Assembly (NCBI GenBank): GCA_965203265.1 | Contig: CBDBBV010000002.1 | Location: forward strand, 62,001 to 126,000 | Reading direction: 5' to 3' | DNA from: JAHRAW01 sp965203265 | GTDB lineage: Bacteria; Pseudomonadota; Gammaproteobacteria; Arenicellales; Poriferihabitantaceae | DNA length: 64,000 bases | Part shown: piece after piece, positions 15,818-25,127 of the stretch | How positions within the stretch are numbered: the stretch's first letter is position 1 | How the letters are laid out: every line of letters starts with the position of its first letter | The notes under the pieces: model-generated | What the model saw: only the letters and a program-made list of their open reading frames with translations | What the model was told of the DNA's origin: nothing | The model's database searches: none | Made by a program: the position numbers and the translations under genes

Positions 15818-16375
15818 ATGATCGACGATATCCAACAAGACGCCGAGGCGCGCATGACTCGCACCATCGAGGCCACGCGCGATGAAATGAATCGGATTCG
15901 AACCGGGCGCGCTTCCACCGCGCTGCTCGACCACATCTTGGTGGACTACTACGGCGCGCAGACTCCCATCAATCAGGTGGCCACCGTGGCGGTGGCCGAT
16001 GCCCGAACGCTGACCGTGCAACCGTGGGAGAAGAAGATGCTGGAGGGGGTGGAAAAGGCCATTCTCGAATCGGGCCTCGGCCTCAATCCGGTAACCGCCG
16101 GTGCGGTCATGCGCATACCCCTGCCGCCGATGACCGAGGAGCGGCGCCGGGAACTCGGCCGGGTGGTCAAGCGGGAGGGCGAAAATGGTCGGGTGGCGAT
16201 TCGCAACATTCGCCGCGACGCCATCCAGACGGTGCGCGAACTGCTCAAGGAAAAGGAGATCGGGCAGGATCAGGAAAAACGGGCGGAAGGCGCGCTGCAA
16301 GCCCTGACCGACCGGTACATTTCCCGCATAGACGAAATCGTCAGCGACAAGGAGAAGGAAGTGATGGAACTGTAG
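15818..16375 (+). CDS. frr: Ribosome recycling factor
   Basis: 185 residues, the family's usual length. It has RTGRAS near residue 30 and the conserved PMTEERRRELGRVVK and GRVAIRNIRRDA blocks. With EF-G it splits post-termination ribosomes. It is separated from tsf by only 61 bp; the uridylate kinase gene that normally lies between them is absent. A loose 7-bp repeat (16391-16425) fills the gap to uppS. Confidence 0.97.
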   Translation: MIDDIQQDAEARMTRTIEATRDEMNRIRTGRASTALLDHILVDYYGAQTPINQVATVAVADARTLTVQPWEKKMLEGVEKAILESGLGLNPVTAGAVMRIPLPPMTEERRRELGRVVKREGENGRVAIRNIRRDAIQTVRELLKEKEIGQDQEKRAEGALQALTDRYISRIDEIVSDKEKEVMEL

Positions 16376-16437
16376 CGGCAGTTTCCACGCCGCCCGTCGC
16401 CCGCTGCCCACGGCTTGTTGCTCGCTGCAAATGAACC

Positions 16438-17208
16438 ATGACATCGAACACCCTACAATTCCCCGCCTCGCAAGACGCTTCGAGCGACAAGCCGCGCCAT
16501 GTTGCGGTGATCATGGATGGAAACGGCCGCTGGGCCAGGCAACACGGCCTGCCGCGCATCGCCGGCCACCGCCGGGGAGTCGAGGCGGTCAAGAACATCG
16601 CACCGGCCATCGTCAAGCGCGGCATCCCCTACCTCACCCTGTTCGCCTTCAGCAGCGAAAATTGGCGACGGCCGAGTCAGGAAGTCGCCCTATTGGTGGA
16701 GCTGCTCGCCGCCACGCTGGAGAATGAAACTCAGCTGCTGCAACGCCACGACATGCGCCTGCGCGTGATCGGCGACCTGTCCAAATTCCCCCGCCGACTG
16801 CAACGCAAGGTCGCCGAATCCGTCGACCTGACGCGCCGCAATCAGGCGTTGCAACTGACCATCGCGCTCAACTACGGCGGGAGATGGGACATGACGCAGG
16901 CGTGCCGCTCGCTGGCCGAGCAGGTGGCGCGCGCGGAAATTTCGCCGAGCGAGATTACTCCGGCCACTATCCAGTCGCGCCTGTGCACCCGCGAGCTGCC
17001 GGAACCCGATCTGTTCATCCGCACCGGCGGCGAGCAGCGAATCAGCAATTTCCTGTTGTGGCAACTGGCCTATACCGAGCTGTATTTCACCGAGGCGTAC
17101 TGGCCGGATTTCGATGAACAGCACTTCGATCAGGCGCTGCGGGTATACGCCCGTCGGCAGCGTCGCTTCGGCAAGACCGGCGAGCAAGTAGCGGAATTGC
17201 AGGCATGA
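16438..17208 (+). CDS. uppS: Undecaprenyl diphosphate synthase (cis-prenyltransferase)
   Basis: 256 residues. It has the catalytic HVAVIMDGNGRWA motif (Asp binds Mg-pyrophosphate), FAFSSENWRRP and the C-terminal FIRTGGEQRISNFLLWQLAYTE signature. It makes the C55 lipid carrier for peptidoglycan and O-antigen precursors. The stop overlaps the cdsA start by 4 bp. Confidence 0.96.
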   Translation: MTSNTLQFPASQDASSDKPRHVAVIMDGNGRWARQHGLPRIAGHRRGVEAVKNIAPAIVKRGIPYLTLFAFSSENWRRPSQEVALLVELLAATLENETQLLQRHDMRLRVIGDLSKFPRRLQRKVAESVDLTRRNQALQLTIALNYGGRWDMTQACRSLAEQVARAEISPSEITPATIQSRLCTRELPEPDLFIRTGGEQRISNFLLWQLAYTELYFTEAYWPDFDEQHFDQALRVYARRQRRFGKTGEQVAELQA

Positions 17209-17996
17209 TCAAGCGCATCGCCACCGGCTTGGCGCTGGCGCTGGCGGCGGCGCTGTTGACCTGGGGGTCACCGCCATGGTTGTTCGCCGCGCTGGCGTTG
17301 GCGTCTCTCCTCGCGGTGCTGGGCGAATGGCGGCGCCTCGCGCAGGCGCCCGCAGGCGCGGCGATCGGAGTCGGCGGGGCGCTGGTCGTCCTCGCGCTCG
17401 TGTTATTCCTGCAGATACAAAAACTGCCCATGCTGTGTCTCGCCGGACTGCTGTTCTGGATGTATCTAGGGGTCGATCTCGCCCGCAACAAACTGGGCGA
17501 CAAGCCGGGGGCGCTGCGCAGTCTGGTTCAGGGCGGCTTCATCTGCCTGTTCGCTTGGGGCGCGCTGGTGCTCATGCGAATCGAGCACGGCGCGGCCATG
17601 ACCATCGCCATGCTGGCGGTGGTGTGCAGCGCGGATATCTTCGCCTACTGCATCGGCAAGCGTTTCGGCAGGCGCAAGCTGGCGCCCGCCGTCAGCCCCG
17701 GCAAGACCGTCGAAGGGTTGATAGGCGGCCTCGTTTGCGCCGCTGTAGTCGCGTTGCTACTGGCGATTTTTGCGCTTGATCTAGCGGCGCCCGCCGTGCG
17801 CGGCTGGCTGCTGGCGTCCCTCCTCGCGGTGCTGTTCGGCGTAGTCGGCGACCTGTATGCCAGCAAACTGAAGCGCCACGCCGGCGTCAAGGACAGTGGC
17901 CGCCTGCTGCCGGGGCACGGCGGCATTCTCGATCGGGTGGACGGCCTGCTGGCGGCGGCTCCGGCGTTCGCCGTCATCTGGGGGTTGGCGGCATGA
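17205..17996 (+). CDS. cdsA: Phosphatidate cytidylyltransferase
   Basis: 263 residues, mostly membrane segments, with the CdsA signature near the C-terminus (SKLKRHAGVKDSGRLLPGHGG followed by LDRVDG). It makes CDP-diacylglycerol, the precursor of all phospholipids, in the inner membrane. It is coupled to uppS and dxr by 4-bp ATGA overlaps. Confidence 0.95.
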   Translation: MIKRIATGLALALAAALLTWGSPPWLFAALALASLLAVLGEWRRLAQAPAGAAIGVGGALVVLALVLFLQIQKLPMLCLAGLLFWMYLGVDLARNKLGDKPGALRSLVQGGFICLFAWGALVLMRIEHGAAMTIAMLAVVCSADIFAYCIGKRFGRRKLAPAVSPGKTVEGLIGGLVCAAVVALLLAIFALDLAAPAVRGWLLASLLAVLFGVVGDLYASKLKRHAGVKDSGRLLPGHGGILDRVDGLLAAAPAFAVIWGLAA

Positions 17997-19258
17997 CCGA
18001 TGCGGTCGTCATTCTCGGCGCAACCGGCTCCATCGGCGTCAACACGCTGGATGTGATCCGGCGTCATCCCGACAAATATCGGGTGGCCGGACTCTCGGCC
18101 AACGACAACTGGGTGGCGATGTGCCGACTGTGCCTCGAATTCGATCCCGAGCTGGCGGTGCTGGCGGATCCCGCCGCCGCCGCGCGCCTCGCCGACGAAT
18201 TGTCCGCCGCCAAGACCAAAACGAAGACGAGGGCGCGCACGCGCGTGCTGGGCGGATCCGAGGCGCTGTGCGAGCTGGCCGGTAGCGCCGCCGACATCGT
18301 GGTGTGCGGGATTGTCGGCGCCGCCGGCCTGCGCTCCACTTTGGCGGCGGTGCGCGCCGGCGGCAAGGTGCTCATCGCCAACAAGGAGCCGCTGGTGATG
18401 CTCGGCCAGTCGATCATGGACGAGGCGCGGGCGCACGGCGCCACGGTGATCCCTCTGGACAGCGAACACAACGCCATGTTCCAGTGCCTGCCGCACAACC
18501 TGCCTGCGGGCGGCGGCACTGGTGAGACCGGCATTCGCAAGATATTGCTGACCGGCTCCGGCGGCCCCTTCCGGCGGTTGCCGCCGGACGATTTCCCGCT
18601 GGTTACTCCGGCGCAGGCGCGCGCCCATCCGAACTGGGATATGGGGCCGAAAGTTTCCGTGGACTCCGCCACCATGATGAACAAGGGGCTGGAGCTGATC
18701 GAGGCGTGCGCGCTGTTTTCGCTGGATGCCGACGACATTGAAATCGTGATTCATCCGCAAAGCGTCATTCATTCTCTGGTCGAGTACATAGACGGCTCGG
18801 TGCTGGCGCAACTCGGCAGCCCGGACATGCGGGTTTCCATCGCCCACGCGCTGGGTTGGCCGCGACGGGTGGATTCCGGTGCCCGCCGGTTGAATCTGCT
18901 CGAATGCGCCCGTCTCGATTTCGAGGCGCCGGATCATCGGCGCTTCCCGGCGCTCGGCTTGGCGCGGGCGGCGGCGCGAGCCGGCGGCACCATGCCGGCG
19001 GTGATGAATGCGGCCAACGAGGTGGCGGTGGCGGCATTCCTCGACAACCGCCTCGGATTCGACAAAATTCCGCAGGTGGTGGAGCGCGTCATGGAGCGCG
19101 CGCCGGTTGAGGGCGAGTGCGATGCGGACGGCGTGCTGGCGGCGGATCGGCAGGCGCGCCGGTTGTGTCGCCGGTTGTTGCCGGTGGGTGCGGTCGCTCA
19201 GGCCGCTCAGTCCGCGCCGGTTGCCGCGGAATTTGCCGACGGGCGGGAAGCACCGTGA
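17993..19258 (+). CDS. dxr: 1-deoxy-D-xylulose 5-phosphate reductoisomerase
   Basis: 421 residues. NADPH-binding ILGATGSIGVNTLDVIRRH at the N-terminus, the metal/substrate motifs ANKEPLVMLG and PLDSEHNAMFQCL, and SVDSATMMNKGLELIEA. It catalyses the committed step of the MEP isoprenoid pathway; ispG of the same pathway is also in this window. A basic low-complexity insertion (AKTKTKTRARTRV, residues ~75-88) and an Ala/Gln-rich C-terminus encoded by short repeats make it longer than the usual ~400. It overlaps rseP by 4 bp. Confidence 0.96.
   Translation: MTDAVVILGATGSIGVNTLDVIRRHPDKYRVAGLSANDNWVAMCRLCLEFDPELAVLADPAAAARLADELSAAKTKTKTRARTRVLGGSEALCELAGSAADIVVCGIVGAAGLRSTLAAVRAGGKVLIANKEPLVMLGQSIMDEARAHGATVIPLDSEHNAMFQCLPHNLPAGGGTGETGIRKILLTGSGGPFRRLPPDDFPLVTPAQARAHPNWDMGPKVSVDSATMMNKGLELIEACALFSLDADDIEIVIHPQSVIHSLVEYIDGSVLAQLGSPDMRVSIAHALGWPRRVDSGARRLNLLECARLDFEAPDHRRFPALGLARAAARAGGTMPAVMNAANEVAVAAFLDNRLGFDKIPQVVERVMERAPVEGECDADGVLAADRQARRLCRRLLPVGAVAQAAQSAPVAAEFADGREAP
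19193..19219 (+). repeat. Short 9-bp repeat near the dxr 3' end
   Basis: GTCGCTCAG, GCCGCTCAG and a degenerate third unit, in frame, encoding the V-AQ-AAQ-SA part of the Dxr tail. Confidence 0.45.
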
Positions 19259-20610
19259 GCGGGTTCACCTCCAGTTTGTTGGGGTTTGTCGTCGCCATCG
19301 CCATTTTGGTAACGGTGCACGAATACGGCCATTTTCAGGTGGCGCGCCGCCTCGGCGTCAAGGTGCTCAAGTTTTCCATCGGCTTCGGCCCGGCGCTGTT
19401 CAAATGGCGGCGCAGGGATGATCCGACCGAGTATTGCATCGGCCTGATCCCGCTGGGCGGCTATGTCAAGATGCTCGACGAACGAGAGGGCGAGGTGGAG
19501 GCCGAGGAGCGCGAGATGGCCTTCAACCGCAAGTCTCTGGCGGCGCGCAGCGCCATCGTCGTCGCCGGCCCGGCCTACAATTTCCTCTTCGCCATCTTCG
19601 CCGTGTGGCTGATGTTCGTGGTCGGCAGCGACGATATCGAGCCGGTGGTGGGCGCCGTGGCCGAGAGTTCGGTGGCGCAAATCGCCGGATTTCGAGTCGG
19701 AGATCGCATCGTCGGCGTGGACGGGCGCGAGGTGAGCACCTGGAGCCAGCACCAGATCTACCTGCTGCATCAGGCCATGCGCGGCAAGGTCATCGACTTC
19801 GAGGTGGTCGGCAGCGACGATAGCGGCGGCAGCGGCAGTCGGCGCAACATTCCGATCGATTTCGGCGCGGTCGAGCAATACGCCATCGGCGGCGCGCCCG
19901 TTACCGCGCACATCGGCCTGCGCCCAACCGCCCCCGCGGCCACGGTGTTCCGGTTGGTGGAGAATTCGCCGGCGGCCGAGGCCGGATTGCAGCGGGGGGA
20001 CGCGATCATCGCCATCGACGGCGAGCCGGTGCGCGACTGGTTTCATCTGGTGCAGCGAGTGTCGAGCCGACCGGGGCAGAAATTGTCGTTGTCCGTGCGC
20101 CGAGGCGATCTCGAAATCGAAACCGAATTGACCACCGAGGCGGTCGTCGTCGACGGCGAAAGATACGGCCGCATGGGCCTGTACCGCCCGCCGCTGGAGA
20201 ACGCTCGATTGCGCTATGGCCCGCTGGCCGCAATCCCCGCCTCCCTCGACTACAACTGGCGCACCACCGTGGTTACCCTGCGCTCCCTCGGGCGGATGCT
20301 GAGCGCGCGCATGTCGTCGGAGAATCTGGCGGGGCCGATCACCATCGCCCGACTGGCCGGCCAGATGGTGGAATCGGGCTATGACGATTTTCTCCGATTT
20401 CTGGCGATCATCAGCATCAGTCTCGGGTTGATCAACCTCCTACCGATTCCGCTACTGGACGGCGGCCATTTGCTGTACTTCGCTATCGAGGCCGTGCGCG
20501 GACGCCCGCTGTCCGAGCGGAGCATGCTGCGCGGCCAGCAGATCGGCATCGTTTTGTTGGCTTTGTTGATGAGTGTGGCCTTCTACAATGATATTATGCG
20601 GCTATTCTAG
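19255..20610 (+). CDS. rseP: Site-2 membrane metalloprotease RseP
   Basis: 451 residues from GTG 19255, which overlaps the dxr stop (GTGA) and gives the exact family length (E. coli 450). The longer frame from 19117 is antefixed shadow. The zinc motif HEYGH is in the first membrane segment, followed by GFGPALFKW and IPLGGYVKM. Two PDZ domains lie at ~110-290, with the C-terminal NLLPIPLLDGGHLL motif contributing the third zinc ligand. It cleaves anti-sigma factor RseA and leftover signal peptides in the inner membrane. Confidence 0.96.
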   Translation: MSGFTSSLLGFVVAIAILVTVHEYGHFQVARRLGVKVLKFSIGFGPALFKWRRRDDPTEYCIGLIPLGGYVKMLDEREGEVEAEEREMAFNRKSLAARSAIVVAGPAYNFLFAIFAVWLMFVVGSDDIEPVVGAVAESSVAQIAGFRVGDRIVGVDGREVSTWSQHQIYLLHQAMRGKVIDFEVVGSDDSGGSGSRRNIPIDFGAVEQYAIGGAPVTAHIGLRPTAPAATVFRLVENSPAAEAGLQRGDAIIAIDGEPVRDWFHLVQRVSSRPGQKLSLSVRRGDLEIETELTTEAVVVDGERYGRMGLYRPPLENARLRYGPLAAIPASLDYNWRTTVVTLRSLGRMLSARMSSENLAGPITIARLAGQMVESGYDDFLRFLAIISISLGLINLLPIPLLDGGHLLYFAIEAVRGRPLSERSMLRGQQIGIVLLALLMSVAFYNDIMRLF

Positions 20611-20620
20611 AACGCGCGCT

Positions 20621-20656
20621 CCGGCGTACCCGGCATATCCGGCGCAATCGGCGCAC
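20621..20656. repeat. 9-bp repeat between rseP and bamA
   Basis: Four imperfect 9-mers: CCGGCGTAC, CCGGCATAT, CCGGCGCAA, TCGGCGCAC. They begin 11 bp after the rseP stop. Confidence 0.65.
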
Positions 20657-20685
20657 ATGGTGAGATCCAACCCCCGGTGGTGAAT

Positions 20686-23013
20686 ATGAAGAAAATTGTC
20701 CTGACGCTACTGTTGCTCCTACCCTTCCAGACGCTGTTGGCGATCACGCCGTTCGTCATTACCGACATTCGTGTCGAGGGCCTGGAGCGTCTCGAGGCGG
20801 GCACGGTGTTCAACTACCTGCCCTTGAAGGTCGGCGACGAACTCAACGACGAGGAGGCGCGGCTGAGCATCAAGGAACTGTTCGACACCGGCTTCTTCAA
20901 GGATGTGGCGCTGGAGCAGGACGGCACGGTGTTGGTGGTCAAGGTGGTGGAGCGGCCCTCGATTTCCGAGATCACCATTTCCGGCAACAACGCCCTCGAA
21001 ACCGAATCCCTCAATCAGGCTCTCGAACAGGTGGGGCTGGTGCAGGGGCGGATTTTCAACAGCGCCAGCCTCGCCCGAGTGGAGCAGGAGATCAAGAACA
21101 CCTATCTTTCGCTGGGGCGGTATTCGGCCAGCGTAACTTCCACCGTCGAGGAACTGGAGCAGCGCAATCGGGTCGCCATCACCATCGAAATCGAGGAGGG
21201 GCGGGTGGCGACCATCAAGAAGGTCAACATCATCGGCGCCACGGAGGTGCCGGTGAAAACCATCATCGAGCAGATGTCCCTGCGCGACAAGCGCGGATTC
21301 CGGTTGTTCACCCGGCGCAACCAGTATTCCAAGCAGAAGCTGGAAGCCGATATCGAGGCCATTCGCAGCTATTACCTGAACCGCGGATTCCACGATTTCA
21401 AGATCGCTTCGAGCAGCGTCGAGATCAGCCCCAACAAGCAGAACATATTCATCAGCATCAGCCTCGAGGAAGGCGACCGCTATGTTTTCGGCGAAACCAC
21501 CTTCGAGGTCGCCGCGGACACCGAGGTGGGCGATCTCGATCAACTGATCACCATCGAGCCGGGGACGCCGTTCTCGCGCAAGGAGGTCAACGCCAGTCGC
21601 GCCATCCTCATCGAGCGCTATGCCGACGAGGGATATGCCTTCGTCGAAGTGCGCCCGATCTATGAAACCGATCGCGACGCCAAGACGGTGCGCACCGTAT
21701 TCTCCATCGATCCGAAGAAGCGGGTGTATGTACGCAAGATCGAGATCACCGGCAACCTGTACACGCGCGATCAGGTCATCCGGCGCGAACTGCGGCAGTT
21801 CGAGGGCGGGTGGTATTCCGCCAGCGCGGTGAGCCGCTCGCGCAGCCGCCTGCGGCGTCTCGGCTATTTTCAGGATGTAACCATCGAGACGCCGAGCGTT
21901 CCGGGGAGCGACGATCAAGTCGATATGAAGGTGGTAGTCACCGAGCGCGACACCGGCTCCATCGCCTTTTCCATGGGTTATTCCGACGCCGACGGCGCCC
22001 TCTTCGGCATCACCTACGCCCAGCGCAATCTGCTCGGCACCGGGCGGGAACTGAATGTCCAGCTGAACACCTCCAGAGCCACCCGCGTGGTGGATGTGAG
22101 CTATGTGAACCCCTATCACACGCCGGACGGGGTAAGCCGAGCCATCAGCGTGTCCAACCGCCGAGTCGAAACCGAGGAGGTGAGCACCGCGGCATATGTG
22201 GTCAACACCACCGCCGCCGGGCTCAACTACAAGATTCCCATCGCCGAAACCAACTCGCTCAATCTCGGCGTCAGCGTGGAGCAAGTCGATCTCGAATCCA
22301 CCACGCAGACGCCGCTGCAGATTCGCCAGATCATCGAGGACAAACCCGATGGGACGAATCTGTTGGCCAGTTTCGGCGTCTCTCGGGACACGCGCGACGA
22401 TTTCTTCTTCCCCACTCGCGGCGCCAGCGGCTCGATGGCCGTGGAATTCGCCGCTCCGGACAGCGAATATGAATACTACAAGGTGAATCTGCAGGGCGTG
22501 CAGTATGTGCCGCTGACCGACGGCGGGTTTTCCCTCAAGGGCGCGTTGGGCATCGGCTATGGCGACGGCTACGGCGATTCCGAGGGGTTGCCGCCCTTTC
22601 GCCGCTATTTTGCCGGCGGCTCGAATTCCGTGCGCGGCTATCGCGGTCGTTCCCTCGGCCCCGACTCCTGCCCCGGCACCACGCCCAACTGCACCGAGAA
22701 AGCACGCGAGCCGGTGGGCGGCGACAAACGCCTGCTGGTGAATGTCGAACTGCTGTTGCCGCCCTTTGGCGGGGACGGCGGCAAGGACAAGCGACTGGGG
22801 CTGTTCGCCGACGGCGGCATGGTGTACGGCCTGGGCGTGGGCGGCCCGGGAGACACCGTCGATGTCGGCGAACTGCGCTATTCGGCGGGGCTGGTGTTCA
22901 ACTGGTTTTCCCCCATCGGGCCGTTTTCCATGAGCTACGCCGAGCCGCTCAACGACGAGGTCGGGGATGAAACCGAGAATTTCCAGATCACCGTCGGCAC
23001 GGTATTCAGGTAA
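20686..23013 (+). CDS. bamA: Outer-membrane assembly factor BamA
   Basis: 775 residues from ATG 20686 (MKKIVLTLLLLLPFQTLLA, a clean signal peptide); in-frame GTG codons at 20677/20680 are alternative starts. Five POTRA domains fill residues ~25-420 (e.g. ITDIRVEGLERLEAG, then repeated I-GN/NIIGAT units), followed by the Omp85 beta-barrel with the loop-6 motif VRGYRGRSLGP and an ending in aromatic-terminal strand ...TVGTVFR. It inserts outer-membrane proteins and is essential. It is followed by the periplasmic chaperone skp. Confidence 0.97.
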   Translation: MKKIVLTLLLLLPFQTLLAITPFVITDIRVEGLERLEAGTVFNYLPLKVGDELNDEEARLSIKELFDTGFFKDVALEQDGTVLVVKVVERPSISEITISGNNALETESLNQALEQVGLVQGRIFNSASLARVEQEIKNTYLSLGRYSASVTSTVEELEQRNRVAITIEIEEGRVATIKKVNIIGATEVPVKTIIEQMSLRDKRGFRLFTRRNQYSKQKLEADIEAIRSYYLNRGFHDFKIASSSVEISPNKQNIFISISLEEGDRYVFGETTFEVAADTEVGDLDQLITIEPGTPFSRKEVNASRAILIERYADEGYAFVEVRPIYETDRDAKTVRTVFSIDPKKRVYVRKIEITGNLYTRDQVIRRELRQFEGGWYSASAVSRSRSRLRRLGYFQDVTIETPSVPGSDDQVDMKVVVTERDTGSIAFSMGYSDADGALFGITYAQRNLLGTGRELNVQLNTSRATRVVDVSYVNPYHTPDGVSRAISVSNRRVETEEVSTAAYVVNTTAAGLNYKIPIAETNSLNLGVSVEQVDLESTTQTPLQIRQIIEDKPDGTNLLASFGVSRDTRDDFFFPTRGASGSMAVEFAAPDSEYEYYKVNLQGVQYVPLTDGGFSLKGALGIGYGDGYGDSEGLPPFRRYFAGGSNSVRGYRGRSLGPDSCPGTTPNCTEKAREPVGGDKRLLVNVELLLPPFGGDGGKDKRLGLFADGGMVYGLGVGGPGDTVDVGELRYSAGLVFNWFSPIGPFSMSYAEPLNDEVGDETENFQITVGTVFR

Positions 23014-23030
23014 CTATTGCGGAGGCATTG

Positions 23031-23561
23031 ATGAACTTGCAATCTTTCAAACATCTTTTCTTGGCGGCGCTCCTCGCCCTGCCGGCCGTGGTCATCCCCG
23101 GCGGCAACGCGAGCGCCGAAGGCATGGGCTATGTGGACGTCCGGCGACTGCTCGATCAGGCGCCCCAGAGTCAGGACAAGCGCAGCGAACTCCAAGCGGA
23201 ATTTGCCGAGCGCAATCGGGAACTGCGCGGCCAGATCGACCTACTCAAGGCGCGCGAGGACGAGCTCGAGAAAAACGGCATGTTGATGACCGCCGAGGAA
23301 CTGGAAAACAAGAGCAACGAATTGCGCAGGCTGCAACGGCAGGTGAGCAACGCCCAGCGCGAATACAATGAAGACTACACCCGGCGGCAGGATCAGGAGC
23401 TGGGCAAACTGGAGCAGATCATCACCGAGGCGGTGGTCGCCGTGGCGCAGCGGGAGGAGCTGGATGTGGTGTTTCAACGGGTGGTGTACGCCAATCCGGA
23501 AATCGACCTGACCGATCAGGTGCTGGACGAGCTGAAAAGCGCCGCAGCCAATAACGAATAA
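23031..23561 (+). CDS. skp: Periplasmic chaperone Skp/OmpH
   Basis: 176 residues from ATG 23031, preceded by GGAGG at 23021-23025. A signal peptide of ~30 residues (FLAALLALPAVVIPGGNASAEG) is followed by MGYVDVRRLL and a long charged coiled coil. It holds unfolded outer-membrane proteins for BamA, its upstream neighbour. The stop codon lies inside a 7-bp repeat tract. Confidence 0.92.
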   Translation: MNLQSFKHLFLAALLALPAVVIPGGNASAEGMGYVDVRRLLDQAPQSQDKRSELQAEFAERNRELRGQIDLLKAREDELEKNGMLMTAEELENKSNELRRLQRQVSNAQREYNEDYTRRQDQELGKLEQIITEAVVAVAQREELDVVFQRVVYANPEIDLTDQVLDELKSAAANNE

Positions 23562-23584
23562 CGAATCACGAATCACGAATCACG
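23550..23584. repeat. 7-bp tandem repeat across the skp stop
   Basis: Five contiguous 7-mers: two AATAACG and three AATCACG. The skp TAA lies within the second unit. Confidence 0.85.
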
Positions 23585-23660
23585 CGACCATGCTCCGGCG
23601 AACCCCCCAATCTACCGACACCGCGCCCGCGCGGGATGGTTTCGGGACACGGCTGAAGCG

Positions 23661-24677
23661 GTGGTAACGCTGAGCCGGTTGGCGCGCGCGATCCATGGGC
23701 GGGTGGTCGGCGACGGCACGTTCGAAGCGAAAACGCTCAGCAGTTTGGAGAATGCCGCAAGCGACTCGCTGGCGTTCTACGCCGACTCGAAGCAGCAAGG
23801 GGCGCTGCAGACCACCGCCGCCGGCGCACTGTTGCTGCGCGCCGAGCACGCCGACTTGTTCGCCGGCCCCAAGGTTATCGTCGCCGATCCCTATCTCGCC
23901 TACGCCCGCGCCAGCGCCCTGTTCGCGTCGGCGGGGGACGCGCCCGGCGGCGTGCACGCGAGCGCGATTATCGCCGCCGGTGCCTCGCTGCACGCGGATG
24001 TAACGGTCGGCCCGTACAGCGTCATCGGCGAGAATACTCGGGTGGAGCGAGGCGTGGTCATCGGCAGCCATGTATCCATCGGCGACGACTGCGTGATCGG
24101 TCGCCACAGCGTGGTCGATAGCGGCGTGCATATCTACGCGCGCACCACCATCGGCGCGCGTTGCCGTCTTGCCTGCGGGGTGGTGCTCGGCGCGAGCGGA
24201 TTCGGTTATGCCGAAAATGACGGCGAGTGGGTGCGCATCGAGCAACTCGGCGGCGTGGTCATCGGCGATGATGTCGATATCGGCGCCAATACCACCATCG
24301 ATCGCGGCGCCCTCGACGACACCGTGATCGGCAACGGCGTCAAGCTGGACAACCACATCCAGATCGCCCATAACGTGCGGGTGGGCGACCACACCATCAT
24401 GGCCGGATGCGTCGCCGTCGCCGGCAGCGCGACCATCGGCAAACGTTGCCGGCTGGGGGGGCGCGCCGCGATTCTCGGCCACTTGGAGATCGCCGACGAT
24501 GTGCGCGTGAACGCCGACAGTTTCGTCGCCGGATCGATCACCGAGGCGGGCGCCTATTCCTCCATGCTGCCGGCGCAACCGGCCGCCCGCTGGCGCAAGA
24601 TCGTCGCCCATGTTCACCGTCTTGAACACTTGGCAAAAAAACTGAAAACCTTCGCGGATACCAGCAAACATGAATGA
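23661..24677 (+). CDS. lpxD: UDP-3-O-acylglucosamine N-acyltransferase
   Basis: 338 residues with a GTG start, the only one giving the typical N-terminal L--LA--I-G-VVGDG domain. About ten hexapeptide (left-handed beta-helix) repeats span residues ~95-290, with the catalytic His region KLDNHIQIAHNVRVG. It adds the second 3-hydroxyacyl chain in lipid A synthesis. It overlaps fabZ by 8 bp. Confidence 0.96.
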   Translation: MVTLSRLARAIHGRVVGDGTFEAKTLSSLENAASDSLAFYADSKQQGALQTTAAGALLLRAEHADLFAGPKVIVADPYLAYARASALFASAGDAPGGVHASAIIAAGASLHADVTVGPYSVIGENTRVERGVVIGSHVSIGDDCVIGRHSVVDSGVHIYARTTIGARCRLACGVVLGASGFGYAENDGEWVRIEQLGGVVIGDDVDIGANTTIDRGALDDTVIGNGVKLDNHIQIAHNVRVGDHTIMAGCVAVAGSATIGKRCRLGGRAAILGHLEIADDVRVNADSFVAGSITEAGAYSSMLPAQPAARWRKIVAHVHRLEHLAKKLKTFADTSKHE

Positions 24678-25122
24678 AGCAACCCACATCGATATTCACC
24701 AGATACGCAAGATTCTGATTCACCGCTATCCGTTCCTGCTGATCGATCGGGTATTGGAATACGAACTCGGCAGCTATCTGAAGGCCATCAAGAATGTCTC
24801 GGTGAACGAGCCGTTCTTTCAGGGCCACTTCCCCGCCCGCCCGGTATTTCCCGGCGTGTTGATCATCGAGGCGATCGCTCAGGCGTCGGCCATTCTGGCC
24901 AGCCGGGGGTTGGACGAGACGCCCGATGAAAACACCGTCTTCCTGTTCGCCGGCATCGACAAGGCGCGCTTCAAGCATCAGGTGGAGCCCGGCGACCAGT
25001 TGGTGATCGAGGTTCGCCAGACCCACTGCAAGAGCCGCGTGTGGAAATACTCGGCCACGGCGTCGGTGGACGGCAAGTTGGCCGCCGCCGCGAATATCCT
25101 CTTCACCTACCGCAACTTCTAG
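24670..25122 (+). CDS. fabZ: 3-hydroxyacyl-ACP dehydratase FabZ
   Basis: 150 residues, hot-dog fold. Catalytic His in HRYPFLLIDRV and Glu in FPGVLIIEAIAQ. It dehydrates beta-hydroxyacyl-ACP in fatty acid elongation. Its place between lpxD and lpxA is conserved and balances fatty acid and lipid A synthesis. Confidence 0.97.
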   Translation: MNEATHIDIHQIRKILIHRYPFLLIDRVLEYELGSYLKAIKNVSVNEPFFQGHFPARPVFPGVLIIEAIAQASAILASRGLDETPDENTVFLFAGIDKARFKHQVEPGDQLVIEVRQTHCKSRVWKYSATASVDGKLAAAANILFTYRNF

Positions 25123-25127
25123 CCGCG